NCBI GenBank assembly: GCA_041674745.1
Contig: JBAYVD010000011.1
Location: 67,088-131,087 of the forward strand
Direction of reading: 5' to 3'
DNA length: 64,000 nt
Source: UBA2040 sp041674745
Lineage (GTDB): Bacteria; Bacteroidota; Bacteroidia; Flavobacteriales_D; Crocinitomicaceae
Shown here in pieces: positions 8,202-17,549 of this stretch. Numbering within the stretch: position 1 is the first letter of the stretch; each line of letters starts with the position of its first letter. Position numbers and translations under genes: made by a program. The notes below the pieces were generated by a model. That model was not told where the DNA came from, did not search any database, and saw only the letters and a program-made list of their open reading frames with translations.

Positions 8202-10778
8202 CTATTTTACTAGAACCAATGAAACTGTCTTGTTGAATTGATCCGTTACAACGTTGATGAGATAAGTCCCTTGTGCTGCATTTTCCATGGAAATAGAAGT
8301 TGTAGAATGCACCAATTTTTCAGAATGGATGATTCTTCCTGATAAATCCATTACAGTAACCACGGCAAGGCTGTTGGCATCAATCAATTGAACCGTAAAA
8401 ATACCCTTGTTCGGATTCGGATACACTTTAAACAAATTCTCCGTTAACACGTCAATTCCAGCCACATTTTGAATGGTAATGCCAGAAATTGTAACAATAT
8501 GGTTACAAGCATCGGTCACATTTACTGCGTACGTTCCGGCCACTAATCCGGTTAAATCTTCTGTATTTGATGTAAATCCGCCAGTTCCAGTCCATGAAAA
8601 TGAATACGGAGCAAGACCTCCAGAAACTGTAATATCAATTGTTCCATCATTTCCGGTGATTTCAGGTGAAGAATTTGTAAAATTAGCTACCAACGGAGTC
8701 GCACAAGGATCAATCATGCCTACGCAAAAATTATTGGTTTCACTGTTTCCAAAATTCAGCGTTTGAATGCTTGCCAAAACAGCAGAAGCACTATCAGTAA
8801 TTGAGTAGCTACCATTGGATGAACAACCAGATGATGTTCCTTCCATTCCATCGCCGTAATCATCAAAAATGGTAAAATCATAGCACCCTACGGCCAAACA
8901 AAGAGTTGTATTAACCGTTGTTTGATCTCCATAAGCACCCAGATCCGTTTGAGTAGCGACTTGAGTTCCACCAGGCAGCACAAATTCTTGATTCCCTCCA
9001 GAAGTCACCAAATTACTCCCAACATCTCTTAATTCCCAATAAGTTTCATATCCCCAACAGTCTGTTGTTACACTAATCGTAACCGCTTGACCCGTCGTAG
9101 AAGTTGTAAAACTCGAACTATTCGCATCATTTCCTGTTCCCGTATCAGGTACACCGTTTGGCATTGAAGTAGCACAATTGAAAACATGTGCGCCAGCAGC
9201 AACCGTCATACTCGGCAAAGTAACAGAAGTGCTTGAACCGGGAGCCAAACTTCCTGTCCAAGTGTAGATGTTGTTGGTGCCTCCATCGACATTGTAATTG
9301 ATGGTCGTAGATGTCAACACATTGTTTCCGTAATTTTTAATTGTAACGACTGGCACAAATTGGCCAGAACAATACAATCCGTTGGGTGAAGTTATCGCAT
9401 TAACACCTGCATTATCTGGCGTTACGGCAACATTTGGGTCATATCCATCCAAAATGGTTAAACCCGAATTGTTGGGATCCAACCAATGTTTTAATTGTGC
9501 TGAAATAGACGCATTATTTGTCCAAGAAAGCGATAATTTACCATATTCATCTGATAAATCTGAATTTCCACAACCCGAAGCACCACCATGCAACTGACCA
9601 ACAATTCGGTGATTCTGGTCAAACAATGGCGATCCAGATGAACCGCCTTCTGTCACACCTGAATCCCAATAATCTACTCTCCAATGACTGTTGGCAGGTG
9701 TTCCAGCCCACGTACCTGAAAGCAATGGATTATTCTCGAACGAAATCTTTTTAATATCACCTGATGGGTGATGAATTCCTACAGCGGAAGTTGGAAAAGC
9801 ACCAGTGGCATCCCATCCTGCAAAATAAGCATTGAACGAACTTGGAACTGTTCCATTGACAAATGGAGTTCCACTTGTAGCGGTCATTTCAACTAAACAG
9901 AAATCAGAAGGTGTATCCCTAGCTCTTAAAACTGCGCCATTAATGGATTGAAAAGTTGGAGAAGATCCAGGGTTTGGACAACCCGCTGCTTCCCAATTAA
10001 AACGGAAAATCCAGTTCGTTGGTGTGCTATAACAATGGTTCGCTGTTAAAATATAGGGCTTGCCATCTTGTAACGTATTGTTAACGAGAGCACCTGAACA
10101 AAAACCATTGCTTCCTGAAACCAGCATGACTACACTGCGTTTTTCATCGGACCAAGCAGCGCCTGAAGGACAGTTGGCGTTGTTGTTGCAATTTCCTGAG
10201 GAACCAAATGCTTTTTCAGCAAATTCGTTTGCTGTACGATACCCGTGTGTTACTTGATCAAATCGGAAGGAGCCATTCGCATTGTTTGGCGCGACGTAAT
10301 ATTCAACGATAGCGGTGTTCCCTGGCACCAATTCGGTTCCCAATACATTTTCGCACAAGTGCTGTGTTGTAAATTTTCCGAGAATAAAACTTTTATCTTC
10401 ATTGTAAACGTATAATTCATTTCCTTCCGGAATGTTTACATTATCCAATGTCAAATTTACGGTCAATGCGTTTTCACACACCAATTTTACCCGCCAAATC
10501 TTTCCACTATTTGGAAGGGTAATCCAAGCACCTGAATTGGCCAAGGTCAGATTCGTATGGTTGTTGAAACCAAATCTCCACGGACCTGCTTTTTGAGCAT
10601 CTATCAAAGAATCTTCTTGACGAAGTGCTGTTATATCAGGCTCACTAAAATGGACGACAGGAATCACAAAGTGTTGATTTGCTTTGTTACTTTTCGGTAA
10701 GCCTCCGCCTCCTTGTATTTGTGCATTTGATGATAGTCCGATAAGCAATAGCCATCCTAGGAGTAATTTTATTTTCAT
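8202..10778 (-). CDS. Secreted lysyl-endopeptidase-like serine protease with T9SS type A signal
   Basis: 858 residues. Signal peptide (MKIKLLLGWLLLIGLSSNAQ), an N-terminal beta domain (about 60-180), then a trypsin-fold catalytic domain of the lysyl endopeptidase/Protease I type: His248 in LTANHCY, Asp292 in SDFCLVEM and Ser381 in TEGGSSGSPLF form the triad. After it come a CARDB-like domain (about 455-560), a pre-peptidase-like domain (about 570-690, with ETNNFCVG), a PKD-like or SprB-type repeat (ITVSGGLAPYSFSWTG), and a C-terminal sorting domain (about 785-858; FKVYPNPNKGIFTV ... SLVLVK) that directs export by T9SS. Likely a cell-surface or released endopeptidase for external protein. Monocistronic. 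Primary specificity for Lys is inferred from family only. Confidence 0.88.
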   Translation of the reverse strand: MKIKLLLGWLLLIGLSSNAQIQGGGGLPKSNKANQHFVIPVVHFSEPDITALRQEDSLIDAQKAGPWRFGFNNHTNLTLANSGAWITLPNSGKIWRVKLVCENALTVNLTLDNVNIPEGNELYVYNEDKSFILGKFTTQHLCENVLGTELVPGNTAIVEYYVAPNNANGSFRFDQVTHGYRTANEFAEKAFGSSGNCNNNANCPSGAAWSDEKRSVVMLVSGSNGFCSGALVNNTLQDGKPYILTANHCYSTPTNWIFRFNWEAAGCPNPGSSPTFQSINGAVLRARDTPSDFCLVEMTATSGTPFVNGTVPSSFNAYFAGWDATGAFPTSAVGIHHPSGDIKKISFENNPLLSGTWAGTPANSHWRVDYWDSGVTEGGSSGSPLFDQNHRIVGQLHGGASGCGNSDLSDEYGKLSLSWTNNASISAQLKHWLDPNNSGLTILDGYDPNVAVTPDNAGVNAITSPNGLYCSGQFVPVVTIKNYGNNVLTSTTINYNVDGGTNNIYTWTGSLAPGSSTSVTLPSMTVAAGAHVFNCATSMPNGVPDTGTGNDANSSSFTTSTTGQAVTISVTTDCWGYETYWELRDVGSNLVTSGGNQEFVLPGGTQVATQTDLGAYGDQTTVNTTLCLAVGCYDFTIFDDYGDGMEGTSSGCSSNGSYSITDSASAVLASIQTLNFGNSETNNFCVGMIDPCATPLVANFTNSSPEITGNDGTIDITVSGGLAPYSFSWTGTGGFTSNTEDLTGLVAGTYAVNVTDACNHIVTISGITIQNVAGIDVLTENLFKVYPNPNKGIFTVQLIDANSLAVVTVMDLSGRIIHSEKLVHSTTSISMENAAQGTYLINVVTDQFNKTVSLVLVK

Positions 10779-11066
10779 ATTTTTTCTGTTTTAGCAAATA
10801 AGGGGTTCTTGTAACAAGTCAATTCCTTTCGCCGGTTTTATTTTTAGCGAAATAAAAGTAAAACAATTGCAACAAGACTCCAAATTAATAAACGATAATT
10901 GCGAACAAAAGGTTGAAGTATAGAAGTGAATCAAGATGGCTTTTGATAAGATTAATCTGATTAACAAAATTGTTTTCGTCCGGTAACCCTTTTATCCCAA
11001 AAAGAATGACGTACTTGCGCTAAATCTTTCGTGTGAATGCACACACTTGCGATTTCGGTATAAACG

Positions 11067-11684
11067 ATGAGCAAGCAAAATAAAGCGGAGGTAGCGCAAT
11101 TTGAAGGATTGATTCAAGGATTGATTGATCATCAATACGGTTGTTGCAATGATTTTCTAACTCTCGCAGAACTTGCAGGACTTAGAGACAACTTATTAGC
11201 ATTCAGACAAAAAGGAACACTAAAAAATGCTGGTATCGGCAATAAACTAGCTTTGCACAAAGACAAATCCATTCGAGGTGATCAAGTCAAATGGATTGAC
11301 GAACAGAGTTCAAACGTTTTTGAAAGTATCTATCTCAAGAAAATCTGGCGTTTCATTGACTACTTGAATAAAAGTTGCTTCACCTCTATTTTAACATTTG
11401 AAAGCCATTATGCAAACTATGCGTGCGGTGATTTTTACAAACGACATCTCGATCAGTTCAAAAATGAAAAAGGTCGAAAATTCTCGATAGTATTGTACTT
11501 AAATCAAGACTGGAAAATGGAAGATGGAGGCTTGCTTTCACTCTATCCTGAATTAGGAGCTCAGCAAAACATTTCTCCGATGGAAGGTCGTTTGGTCCTC
11601 TTCAGAAGTGATGAAATGGAACACGAAGTTCATCCTTCACCAACCCGAGAAAGAAGCAGTATTGCTGGGTGGATGAAAAATTGA
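11067..11684 (+). CDS. 2OG-Fe(II) oxygenase, prolyl 4-hydroxylase/SM-20-like
   Basis: 205 residues. The double-stranded beta-helix core shows the iron ligands His and Asp in YKRHLDQF (about residues 128-135), the distal His in EMEHEVHP, and the 2-oxoglutarate-binding Arg in RSSIAGWM. These proteins hydroxylate proline or other residues of protein substrates with O2 and 2-oxoglutarate in the cytoplasm. SM-20-like bacterial enzymes can act on EF-Tu or unknown targets; which applies here cannot be read from sequence. Single gene, convergent with the phosphatase at 11743. Confidence 0.85.
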   Translation: MSKQNKAEVAQFEGLIQGLIDHQYGCCNDFLTLAELAGLRDNLLAFRQKGTLKNAGIGNKLALHKDKSIRGDQVKWIDEQSSNVFESIYLKKIWRFIDYLNKSCFTSILTFESHYANYACGDFYKRHLDQFKNEKGRKFSIVLYLNQDWKMEDGGLLSLYPELGAQQNISPMEGRLVLFRSDEMEHEVHPSPTRERSSIAGWMKN

Positions 11685-11742
11685 GACGGACACTGTTTGG
11701 TTATTTTTTTCACACTTGCCTATTCTCTGTACGGATTGAGAT

Positions 11743-12591
11743 TCACAAACGCAACCCAATCAAACAAATGTCATCGGTTTGTTCATTGGCACCTTTCCAA
11801 TCAAGGTGTTCAGATAGCAGACGATTTTTTTGATCCTCCAAGCAATCTGAAGCGTTTTCCTCTAGTAGTTTCCGTAGGGCAATGGATTTGTATTTTTTGT
11901 CCTTCGGTCCACCAATCTGGTCTTGAAAACCATCTGTGCTTAAATAAAGTGTGTCGCCTGTTTTGTATGCAATTGATTTTGATTCGAAATTCCGATCGGC
12001 TGAAATTTGCCAACCACCGAGTGGATAAACAGAACCTTTTAGAATTTCAATGCCTTTTTTTTGTACCAAGAACGCTTTTTGCTTGGCGCCAGCGTAATGA
12101 ATCATTTTATTTTTTCGATCAATGCAACACAGTGAAATATCCATCCAGTCATTGTTGAAGCCTTCGTCTTGCATATCCGAACTGAAACTTTCGATGAACC
12201 GTTTGTCCATTTCCATCAAAATACGATTCACTTTCTTGATCCGTTTCTTTAGAATGGCGTACGTCAGCATATTGTTTCCCAAAATGGATAGCATCGCTCC
12301 TGGAACACCATGACCCGTGCAATCACCCACGGCCACATAAACCAAGTCATCATTTACTTCTGACAACCAATAAAAATCGCCCGAAATAATATGTTGAGGC
12401 AAAAATAAGACAAATGAATCGTCAAAAATTCGGTTGAAATGGCGAGGCTTGGGGAGTATACCTTTTTGCAGAATCGCAGCATATTTCAAACTACTGATAA
12501 ACTCACTGTTCATATTTCCATTCAGGTTACGCGAAATCGTTTCATTTGTGACATTTTCAACAGTTGGGACTAAATCCTTTAGTCTGCGCAT
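11743..12591 (-). CDS. PP2C/SpoIIE-type serine phosphatase
   Basis: 282 residues, cytoplasmic, with about 45 N-terminal residues before a SpoIIE (PPM/PP2C) domain. Metal-binding motifs are visible: HIISGDFYW, VGDCTGHGVPGAMLS, YLSTDGFQDQIGG and ANEQTDDICL. Family members dephosphorylate serine/threonine on anti-sigma antagonist or signalling proteins. In Bacteroidota this domain is often fused to GAF, TPR or 7TM sensors, so the bare form here is short. No anti-anti-sigma partner is adjacent, so the substrate is unknown. Confidence 0.85.
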   Translation of the reverse strand: MRRLKDLVPTVENVTNETISRNLNGNMNSEFISSLKYAAILQKGILPKPRHFNRIFDDSFVLFLPQHIISGDFYWLSEVNDDLVYVAVGDCTGHGVPGAMLSILGNNMLTYAILKKRIKKVNRILMEMDKRFIESFSSDMQDEGFNNDWMDISLCCIDRKNKMIHYAGAKQKAFLVQKKGIEILKGSVYPLGGWQISADRNFESKSIAYKTGDTLYLSTDGFQDQIGGPKDKKYKSIALRKLLEENASDCLEDQKNRLLSEHLDWKGANEQTDDICLIGLRL

Positions 12592-12835
12592 TTTAGTATC
12601 GTTGGTTTATTTGGTAAATCTTGTGTTAACAAAAGTAATGGCGCTAGGCTGTTGCCGTGCTACCTCAATATTAAGTTCGTGTTATGATATTGAGGAGAAT
12701 TCAAGCTTTTCAAGGCTTTCACCTAGTTTTGACAGGCGATTCACGTACAATTTCTCCTCTATCTTTTCCTCCATCAAAAACCACTAAAATCTTTGTACCT
12801 TTCTGACGTTTAATGATTCAAAAACTAAAATACCA

Positions 12836-13558
12836 GTGAAGTCAACTCGTTACAAAAACAGTCGTAGAAAATCATCCCTCCTGCTGTTGCTCTTTTTTCA
12901 CTTTTGCAGTCTAAGTTTTGCCCAGAAAGATACTGCCTGCACTTCCTTATCTTACGCACTGCAGCATCCATTGGAAATAACGAATCTAGAATTGGTTGGT
13001 CAACATTTAGATACTTTACCAGAGGAGATAGGAGAAATGATTCATCTCAAATACTTGTTGCTGGAAGACAACCAACTTTCCTTTTTACCAGCTTCCATGT
13101 GCCAATTGATCGAGCTGGAAGAATTGGGCGTAGACGGCAATAAGTTAAGCGAATTACCAGCATGCATCGGGCAATTGAAACAGTTGAAATACCTGGGTAT
13201 GGACGACAATCAACTGACCGTATTTCCAAAAAGTTTCACCGATTTAACTCAACTGGAAGAGTTGTACATGAATGGAAATCAACTTGCTGCCTTGCCCGAT
13301 GATTTTGGGAAACTAATCCAGTTGGAAGTAGTGGAAATGGATGAAAATCAAATCACAGGACTCCCTTATTCCTTTGGAAATCTGACCAATTTAGAATTCC
13401 TCTTACTTGGAAATAACCCCATTTTACAGTTTCAAGAATCGTTTTTCAAACTGACCCAATTGGAAGAACTAATGATATCAGGTCCTACCTTTACACCTGA
13501 AAGAAAAGCATTGATTCGCAGTAGATTGCCCAACTGTGTCTTGAATCCAACGAATTAA
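12836..13558 (+). CDS. Secreted leucine-rich repeat protein
   Basis: 240 residues with a signal peptide (LLLLLFFHFCSLSFAQ) and about six tandem 23-residue LRRs of the LxxLPxxigxLxxLexLxxxxNqL type (e.g. LKYLLLEDNQLSFLPASM, LKYLGMDDNQLTVFPKSF, LEELYMNGNQLAALPDDF). Such solenoids bind proteins. The GTG start at 12836 overlaps the stop of an 8-codon upstream frame (ATG 12813) in a GTGA arrangement, which might couple translation. No sorting domain or lipobox, so probably periplasmic or exported by another route. Monocistronic. Confidence 0.8.
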   Translation: MKSTRYKNSRRKSSLLLLLFFHFCSLSFAQKDTACTSLSYALQHPLEITNLELVGQHLDTLPEEIGEMIHLKYLLLEDNQLSFLPASMCQLIELEELGVDGNKLSELPACIGQLKQLKYLGMDDNQLTVFPKSFTDLTQLEELYMNGNQLAALPDDFGKLIQLEVVEMDENQITGLPYSFGNLTNLEFLLLGNNPILQFQESFFKLTQLEELMISGPTFTPERKALIRSRLPNCVLNPTN

Positions 13559-13671
13559 TAAAAATTGTTAGGGACCGATTCAAATGAGAACTTTTAATTG
13601 AATAAAAGAGCATCACGGTTGAACCCTTCTACCTTTCTCTTGTACTGAGCTAAAAACAAATCAAAAGTACC

Positions 13672-14640
13672 ATGAGAAAATTTTCATCAATCGCTATTCT
13701 ATTCTTTATTCAATCGGCAAGTTTCGCGCAAGTTTCCGGCAACATCAATTACCAAAAACAAGTTGCGTTTCCTGAAAAAAACATCGATATTCGATTACAA
13801 ACCAACAATGAAAACTCCATTTCCGTAAAAGGTTTGGCCAATGTAAAAGCCGATGCTTACATCGCCATTTTTAATGTTTCACAAGAAGGAAAAACCGCGG
13901 AAGAAGTAAATGAATTAATCGACAAACGCATTTCTGAGTCTTTGACGAAAATTAAATTGAAAAAGGAGATTGAAACGTATGTAGACATGATTTCATTCGT
14001 TCCGGTTTATGAATATGAAGTGGAAAAAAAGATTTTCAGCAAGAAAAATTATATGGAAATCCCGGTGGGATTTGAATTGAAAAAAACCATCCACATCCGT
14101 TATACCAATCCAAATTTCCTGAATGAATTCATCGAAATTTTGTCACAAAACGAAATTTATGATTTGGTTCGCGTAGATTATTTCTCCACGGCATTGGAAG
14201 CCATCAAAAAAGAACTCATGACCAAAGCCAAATTGTTACTCACGGAGAAAACGAAAAATTACGAAGCCATTTTGGGAGAGACGTTTGCCAATACTGAAAA
14301 ACAAATCGCCGATGGATTCAAAGTTGTTCTACCCGTGGAAATGTACCAATCTTACGAAGCATATAGCAGTTCATCACTCAACTTAAAGCGATCGGCGAAT
14401 GTCAATGTTGCCCAGAAATCAAAAACCTTGTATTACCAACCGATCGTTGACAAAGAATTTGACTTTGTCATCAATCCCGTGATTTTAGAACCCGTTATTC
14501 AAGTGATGTACGAATTGAAACTCAGCGTTCTCCGAGAGAAAAAAACGGCTCCTGCTCCCACCGTTGAAGTGAAAAATACCAAAGAGTACATTTTAATCAC
14601 CCCAAATGGTGATCTAAAAAACTTGAATTTGATTAAATAA
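13672..14640 (+). CDS. SIMPL (DUF541) domain protein, exported
   Basis: 322 residues with a signal peptide ending SASFAQ. The body starts with the SIMPL-type opening strand (ISVKGLANVKADAYIAIFNVSQEGKTAEE), a long helix-rich middle (AIKKELMTKAKLLLTEKTKNYEAILG) and closing strands. SIMPL/DUF541 proteins are periplasmic or envelope proteins of poorly known role, tied in some bacteria to oxidative stress. The next operon downstream is a redox-type cluster, but a terminator lies between them. No catalytic motif seen. Confidence 0.72.
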   Translation: MRKFSSIAILFFIQSASFAQVSGNINYQKQVAFPEKNIDIRLQTNNENSISVKGLANVKADAYIAIFNVSQEGKTAEEVNELIDKRISESLTKIKLKKEIETYVDMISFVPVYEYEVEKKIFSKKNYMEIPVGFELKKTIHIRYTNPNFLNEFIEILSQNEIYDLVRVDYFSTALEAIKKELMTKAKLLLTEKTKNYEAILGETFANTEKQIADGFKVVLPVEMYQSYEAYSSSSLNLKRSANVNVAQKSKTLYYQPIVDKEFDFVINPVILEPVIQVMYELKLSVLREKKTAPAPTVEVKNTKEYILITPNGDLKNLNLIK

Positions 14641-14734
14641 GTATGGAAAAGTGTCAATAAAATATTTAATTAATTGAATAGCTAATAGTTATTTTATATT
14701 TCAAGCTTTTTAAAGAAAAATTCCCTGTTAAAAT

Positions 14735-14764
14735 TCCCCAATTCGTATTGTGGGAATTTTTTGT
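14735..14764 (+). terminator. Intrinsic terminator after the SIMPL gene
   Basis: AAATTCCC and GGGAATTT form a stem followed by a T run. The hairpin overlaps the TTG element of the next promoter. Confidence 0.6.
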
Positions 14765-14777
14765 TGTACTACATTTG
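14748..14777 (+). promoter_or_regulatory. Promoter of the doxX-marR operon
   Basis: TTG 14748-14750, 19 bases, TACATTTG 14770-14777. The candidate operator at 14779-14805 begins directly after the -7 box. Confidence 0.7.
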
Positions 14778-14778
14778 T

Positions 14779-14805
14779 ATCGCATACGATATAATCGCAA
14801 TCGAT
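14779..14805 (+). promoter_or_regulatory. Candidate MarR operator (two ATCG-N4-CGAT boxes)
   Basis: ATCGCATACGAT (14779-14790) and ATCGCAATCGAT (14794-14805) are two near-identical boxes in direct orientation, 15 bp apart, each an inverted repeat ATCG-N4-CGAT. They cover the expected transcription start, so a bound protein would block initiation. The MarR protein encoded 0.4 kb downstream is the obvious candidate. Confidence 0.55.
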
Positions 14806-14809
14806 AAAA

Positions 14810-15238
14810 ATGAAAAACCGACCAAATTTCAAAACAATTTCCCGAATAATTTTGGCCAGTTTCATGATTTTTGCTGGGTTCAGTCATTTAACTTTTAACC
14901 GCATAGAATTCCAATCGCAAGTTCCCAATTGGGTTCCACTCGGCAAAGATTTGGTCGTTATTTTATCTGGAATTGTTGAAATGATACTGGGAATTGGATT
15001 ACTCTTCTCGAAGAAATACCGTGTACATTTTGGATGGGCCTTGGCTACTTTCTATGTTTTGATTTTCCCTGGCAACATCGCTCAATACATCAATGGAACC
15101 GATGGTTTTGGTGCATTGAATACAGATAAAGCGCGACTCATTCGACTTTTCTTTCAGCCCGTTTTAGTGTTATGGGCTTTGTGGTCGTCTAACGCATGGC
15201 AAGTTTATCAATCAAAAAAAACACGTAAAAATGGATGA
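14810..15238 (+). CDS. DoxX-like membrane protein
   Basis: 142 residues with four hydrophobic segments (about 10-28, 45-65, 75-95, 113-128) and the DoxX-type pattern MIFAGFSHLTF near the first helix, AGxxE-like IVEMILGIGLL in the second and an inner conserved loop. DoxX proteins are small inner-membrane proteins often found with oxidative or quinone stress genes; biochemical role is unsettled. It is the first gene of the operon and overlaps the MarR gene by 8 bases. Confidence 0.75.
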   Translation: MKNRPNFKTISRIILASFMIFAGFSHLTFNRIEFQSQVPNWVPLGKDLVVILSGIVEMILGIGLLFSKKYRVHFGWALATFYVLIFPGNIAQYINGTDGFGALNTDKARLIRLFFQPVLVLWALWSSNAWQVYQSKKTRKNG

Positions 15239-15689
15239 TCAACAATTGTTGTTAGGCAATCAGATTTGCTTTCCGTTGTATTCGGTTTCCCGACTCATCA
15301 CCAAAGCGTATACGCCCTATTTAAAAAAGATGGGTTTGACCTATCCTCAGTATTTGGTGATGATGGTTTTGTGGGAAAAAGATGCTGTCAGCGTGAATCA
15401 AATTGTAGAGCAGTTGATGCTGGATACCAATACACTGTCTCCTTTGCTAAAACGCATGGAAAAAATGGAGTTGATCAAACGCAATCGTTCCACAGAAGAC
15501 GAACGTTGTGTGCACATTGGTTTGACCCAAAAAGGAAGAGAATTAAAGAAAACTGCCGTCCCAATCCCTGAGCAATTGTTACAAAATCTACTAACTGAAA
15601 ATATTGAATTAGAAGAAATTATCCATTTAAAAGAGGTGCTCAATACCTGGATAGATGCATTAGCAAAAAAACAAACAACAATCAAATAA
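15231..15689 (+). CDS. MarR-family regulator, OhrR-like redox sensor
   Basis: 152 residues with a winged helix-turn-helix (SVNQIVEQLMLDTNTLSPLLKRMEKMELIKRNRSTEDERCVHIGLT). The N-terminal GNQICFPLYSVSRLITKAYTPYLKKM region, with a Cys at residue 13, matches the single reactive Cys of OhrR-type repressors that sense organic peroxides or electrophiles. The start overlaps the doxX-like gene. It is expected to repress its own operon through the ATCG-N4-CGAT boxes; induction by oxidants or quinones is inferred from the family and the neighbours (nitroreductase, flavin monooxygenase). Confidence 0.85.
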   Translation: MDDQQLLLGNQICFPLYSVSRLITKAYTPYLKKMGLTYPQYLVMMVLWEKDAVSVNQIVEQLMLDTNTLSPLLKRMEKMELIKRNRSTEDERCVHIGLTQKGRELKKTAVPIPEQLLQNLLTENIELEEIIHLKEVLNTWIDALAKKQTTIK

Positions 15690-15702
15690 CAGTCAAATCA
15701 AA

Positions 15703-16335
15703 ATGGAATTATTAGACAAATTGAACTGGAGATACGCTGCCAAAGCGATGAACGGAGAAAAAGTAGCACAAGACAAAATCGATCGGATTTTAGAAGCGGC
15801 TCGATTGGCACCTACTTCCAGTGGCTTACAACCTTTCGAAATTTATGTGATCACCAACCAAGAAGTAAAGGAAAAAATCAAACCCGTTGCATGGAACCAA
15901 TCAGTCATCACGGATTGTTCGCATTTATTGGTTTTCGCCGCGTGGGACACGTACACAGTGGATCGTATCAATAAAATGTTTGATTTAACCAATGAAGTTC
16001 GTGGTTTTTCAAACGAAGGATGGGAAAATTACCGTCAAATGTTGTTGGCAAGTTACCCACAACGGGACGAAGAATTAAATTTCAATCACGCGGCAAGACA
16101 AGCCTACATTGCCTTTTCACAAGCCATTGCAGCAGCTGCTTTTGAAGGAGTGGATGCTACACCTTTGGAAGGTTTTGACCCCAATGCAGTAGACGAAATA
16201 TTAGGTTTGCGTGCAAAAGGATTGCGTAGTGTGGTCTTGCTTCCATTGGGTTACAGAGCCACCGATAAAGATTGGTTGGTCAACCTAGTAAAAGTGAGAA
16301 AAAGCACAGAAGACTTGGTTACAGTCATCGACTAA
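15703..16335 (+). CDS. NAD(P)H-dependent nitroreductase family oxidoreductase
   Basis: 210 residues of the FMN-binding nitroreductase fold. Visible family signatures: RYAAKAMNGEKV at the start, ARLAPTSSGLQPFEIYVI (FMN contact), HAARQAYIAFSQAIAAAAFEGVDATPLEGF, and GLRSVVLLPLGYRATDKDW near the end. Enzymes of this class reduce nitro compounds, quinones or flavins. Lies 13 bases after the marR gene in the same operon, consistent with a detoxification role under that regulator. Substrate unknown. Confidence 0.88.
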   Translation: MELLDKLNWRYAAKAMNGEKVAQDKIDRILEAARLAPTSSGLQPFEIYVITNQEVKEKIKPVAWNQSVITDCSHLLVFAAWDTYTVDRINKMFDLTNEVRGFSNEGWENYRQMLLASYPQRDEELNFNHAARQAYIAFSQAIAAAAFEGVDATPLEGFDPNAVDEILGLRAKGLRSVVLLPLGYRATDKDWLVNLVKVRKSTEDLVTVID

Positions 16336-16357
16336 TCATCGATAAAGTTCATTAAAT

Positions 16358-16397
16358 CAACGATAGTTCGAACGGTAAAGTTGGACTATCGTTGTTG
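16358..16397 (+). terminator. Hairpin after the nitroreductase gene
   Basis: CAACGATAGT (16358-16367) pairs perfectly with ACTATCGTTG (16385-16394). The T tract is weak, so this may be an attenuating or 3'-protecting hairpin rather than a strong terminator. Confidence 0.5.
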
Positions 16398-16426
16398 TTC
16401 ATTCATCACCGATTTGAAAAAAATCC

Positions 16427-17455
16427 ATGAAAAAAATTAAGTATTCCGTCTTAGAATTGGCGATCGTATCCAAAAACAATACCATCGACCAAACCTTGCA
16501 CAACAGTCTTTGGTTGGCGCAAAAAGTAGAGGAAGTTGGTTATACGCGATTTTGGTTGGCGGAGCATCATAATTCAGATCATATCGGCAGTTCAGCTACT
16601 TCCATCTTAATTGGCTACATTGCTCAAGGAACCAAAACAATTCGCGTGGGTTCCGGCGGAATTATGTTACCGAATCATTCACCGCTCATTGTCTCAGAGC
16701 AGTTCGGAACTTTGGGATGGTTGTATCCGAATCGAATTGATTTAGGATTGGGTCGAGCCCCTGGAACCGATCAAGCCACGGCCACAGCTATTCGTTCCGA
16801 TCAACGAAATGCAGCCTTTACTTTTCCTGAAAACATAGAAGAAATTCAGACGTATTTTTCCAAAGAAAATGCAACAGCCAAAGTACGAGCCACGGTTGCA
16901 GAAGGCGTAGCTATTCCACTTTATATTTTAGGTTCAAGTACGGATAGCGCTCATTTGGCGGCAAAAAAAGGATTGCCTTATGCTTTTGCGAGTCACTTCG
17001 CGACTTCCCATTTGTACAACGCTCTGCGCATTTACCGTGAAGAATTTCAACCATCGGCCCAACTTACATCTCCTTATACACTAGCGGGTGCAAATGTCAT
17101 TGTCGCCGAAACCGACCAAGAAGCCGAAAAAATCTTCACTTCCCTGATTCGAATGATCGTCAGTTTGCTCACCGGAAAAAGAGATGCACTGCAAGCACCT
17201 ACAGAAATGACCGAAGAACTGCGCGAAATTGCAAAGCATCCTTCGGTACAAGAAATGTTACGATTTACCTTTGTTGGCAGTAAAGCAACTGTCAAAAAGC
17301 AAATAGAAGACTTTTTAGCAAGAACACAGGTGGACGAAATTATTGCCGTTACCAACATCTACAATGCAGAGGATCGAATAAAATCCTACATACTTTTTTC
17401 TGAAATTATGCAAGAAATCAATGAGCAAGAGCAAGAGGTCGCACGGATTGTTTAA
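16427..17455 (+). CDS. LLM-class flavin-dependent monooxygenase (luciferase-like)
   Basis: 342 residues of the bacterial luciferase-like TIM barrel: FWLAEHHNSD (residues about 41-50), IRVGSGGIMLPNHSPLIVSEQFGTL, RIDLGLGRAPGTDQ and YILGSSTDSA are typical of the one-subunit group (YhbW/MsnO8-like). These use FMNH2 and O2 on often unidentified substrates. It follows the nitroreductase, which could supply reduced flavin, by about 90 bases containing a hairpin. Reaction direction and substrate cannot be read from sequence. Confidence 0.88.
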   Translation: MKKIKYSVLELAIVSKNNTIDQTLHNSLWLAQKVEEVGYTRFWLAEHHNSDHIGSSATSILIGYIAQGTKTIRVGSGGIMLPNHSPLIVSEQFGTLGWLYPNRIDLGLGRAPGTDQATATAIRSDQRNAAFTFPENIEEIQTYFSKENATAKVRATVAEGVAIPLYILGSSTDSAHLAAKKGLPYAFASHFATSHLYNALRIYREEFQPSAQLTSPYTLAGANVIVAETDQEAEKIFTSLIRMIVSLLTGKRDALQAPTEMTEELREIAKHPSVQEMLRFTFVGSKATVKKQIEDFLARTQVDEIIAVTNIYNAEDRIKSYILFSEIMQEINEQEQEVARIV

Positions 17456-17510
17456 AAAGCACCATTATACTGTCTAATTTCAGGATTAAACTGGTCAACT
17501 TCGGCAATTG

Positions 17511-17524
17511 TCGTAAATTTACGA
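17511..17524. promoter_or_regulatory. Perfect 14-bp palindrome upstream of small ORF
   Basis: TCGTAAATTTACGA is its own reverse complement and lies 26 bases before the ATG at 17550; a possible operator. No matching regulator gene is adjacent. Confidence 0.35.
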
Positions 17525-17549
17525 ACCGCAAAAAAATTATAACAAATAC

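Noticed and set aside
11697..12158. Plus-strand ORF of 153 codons
   Set aside because: It is the antisense shadow of the PP2C phosphatase gene and has no signal or domain character.
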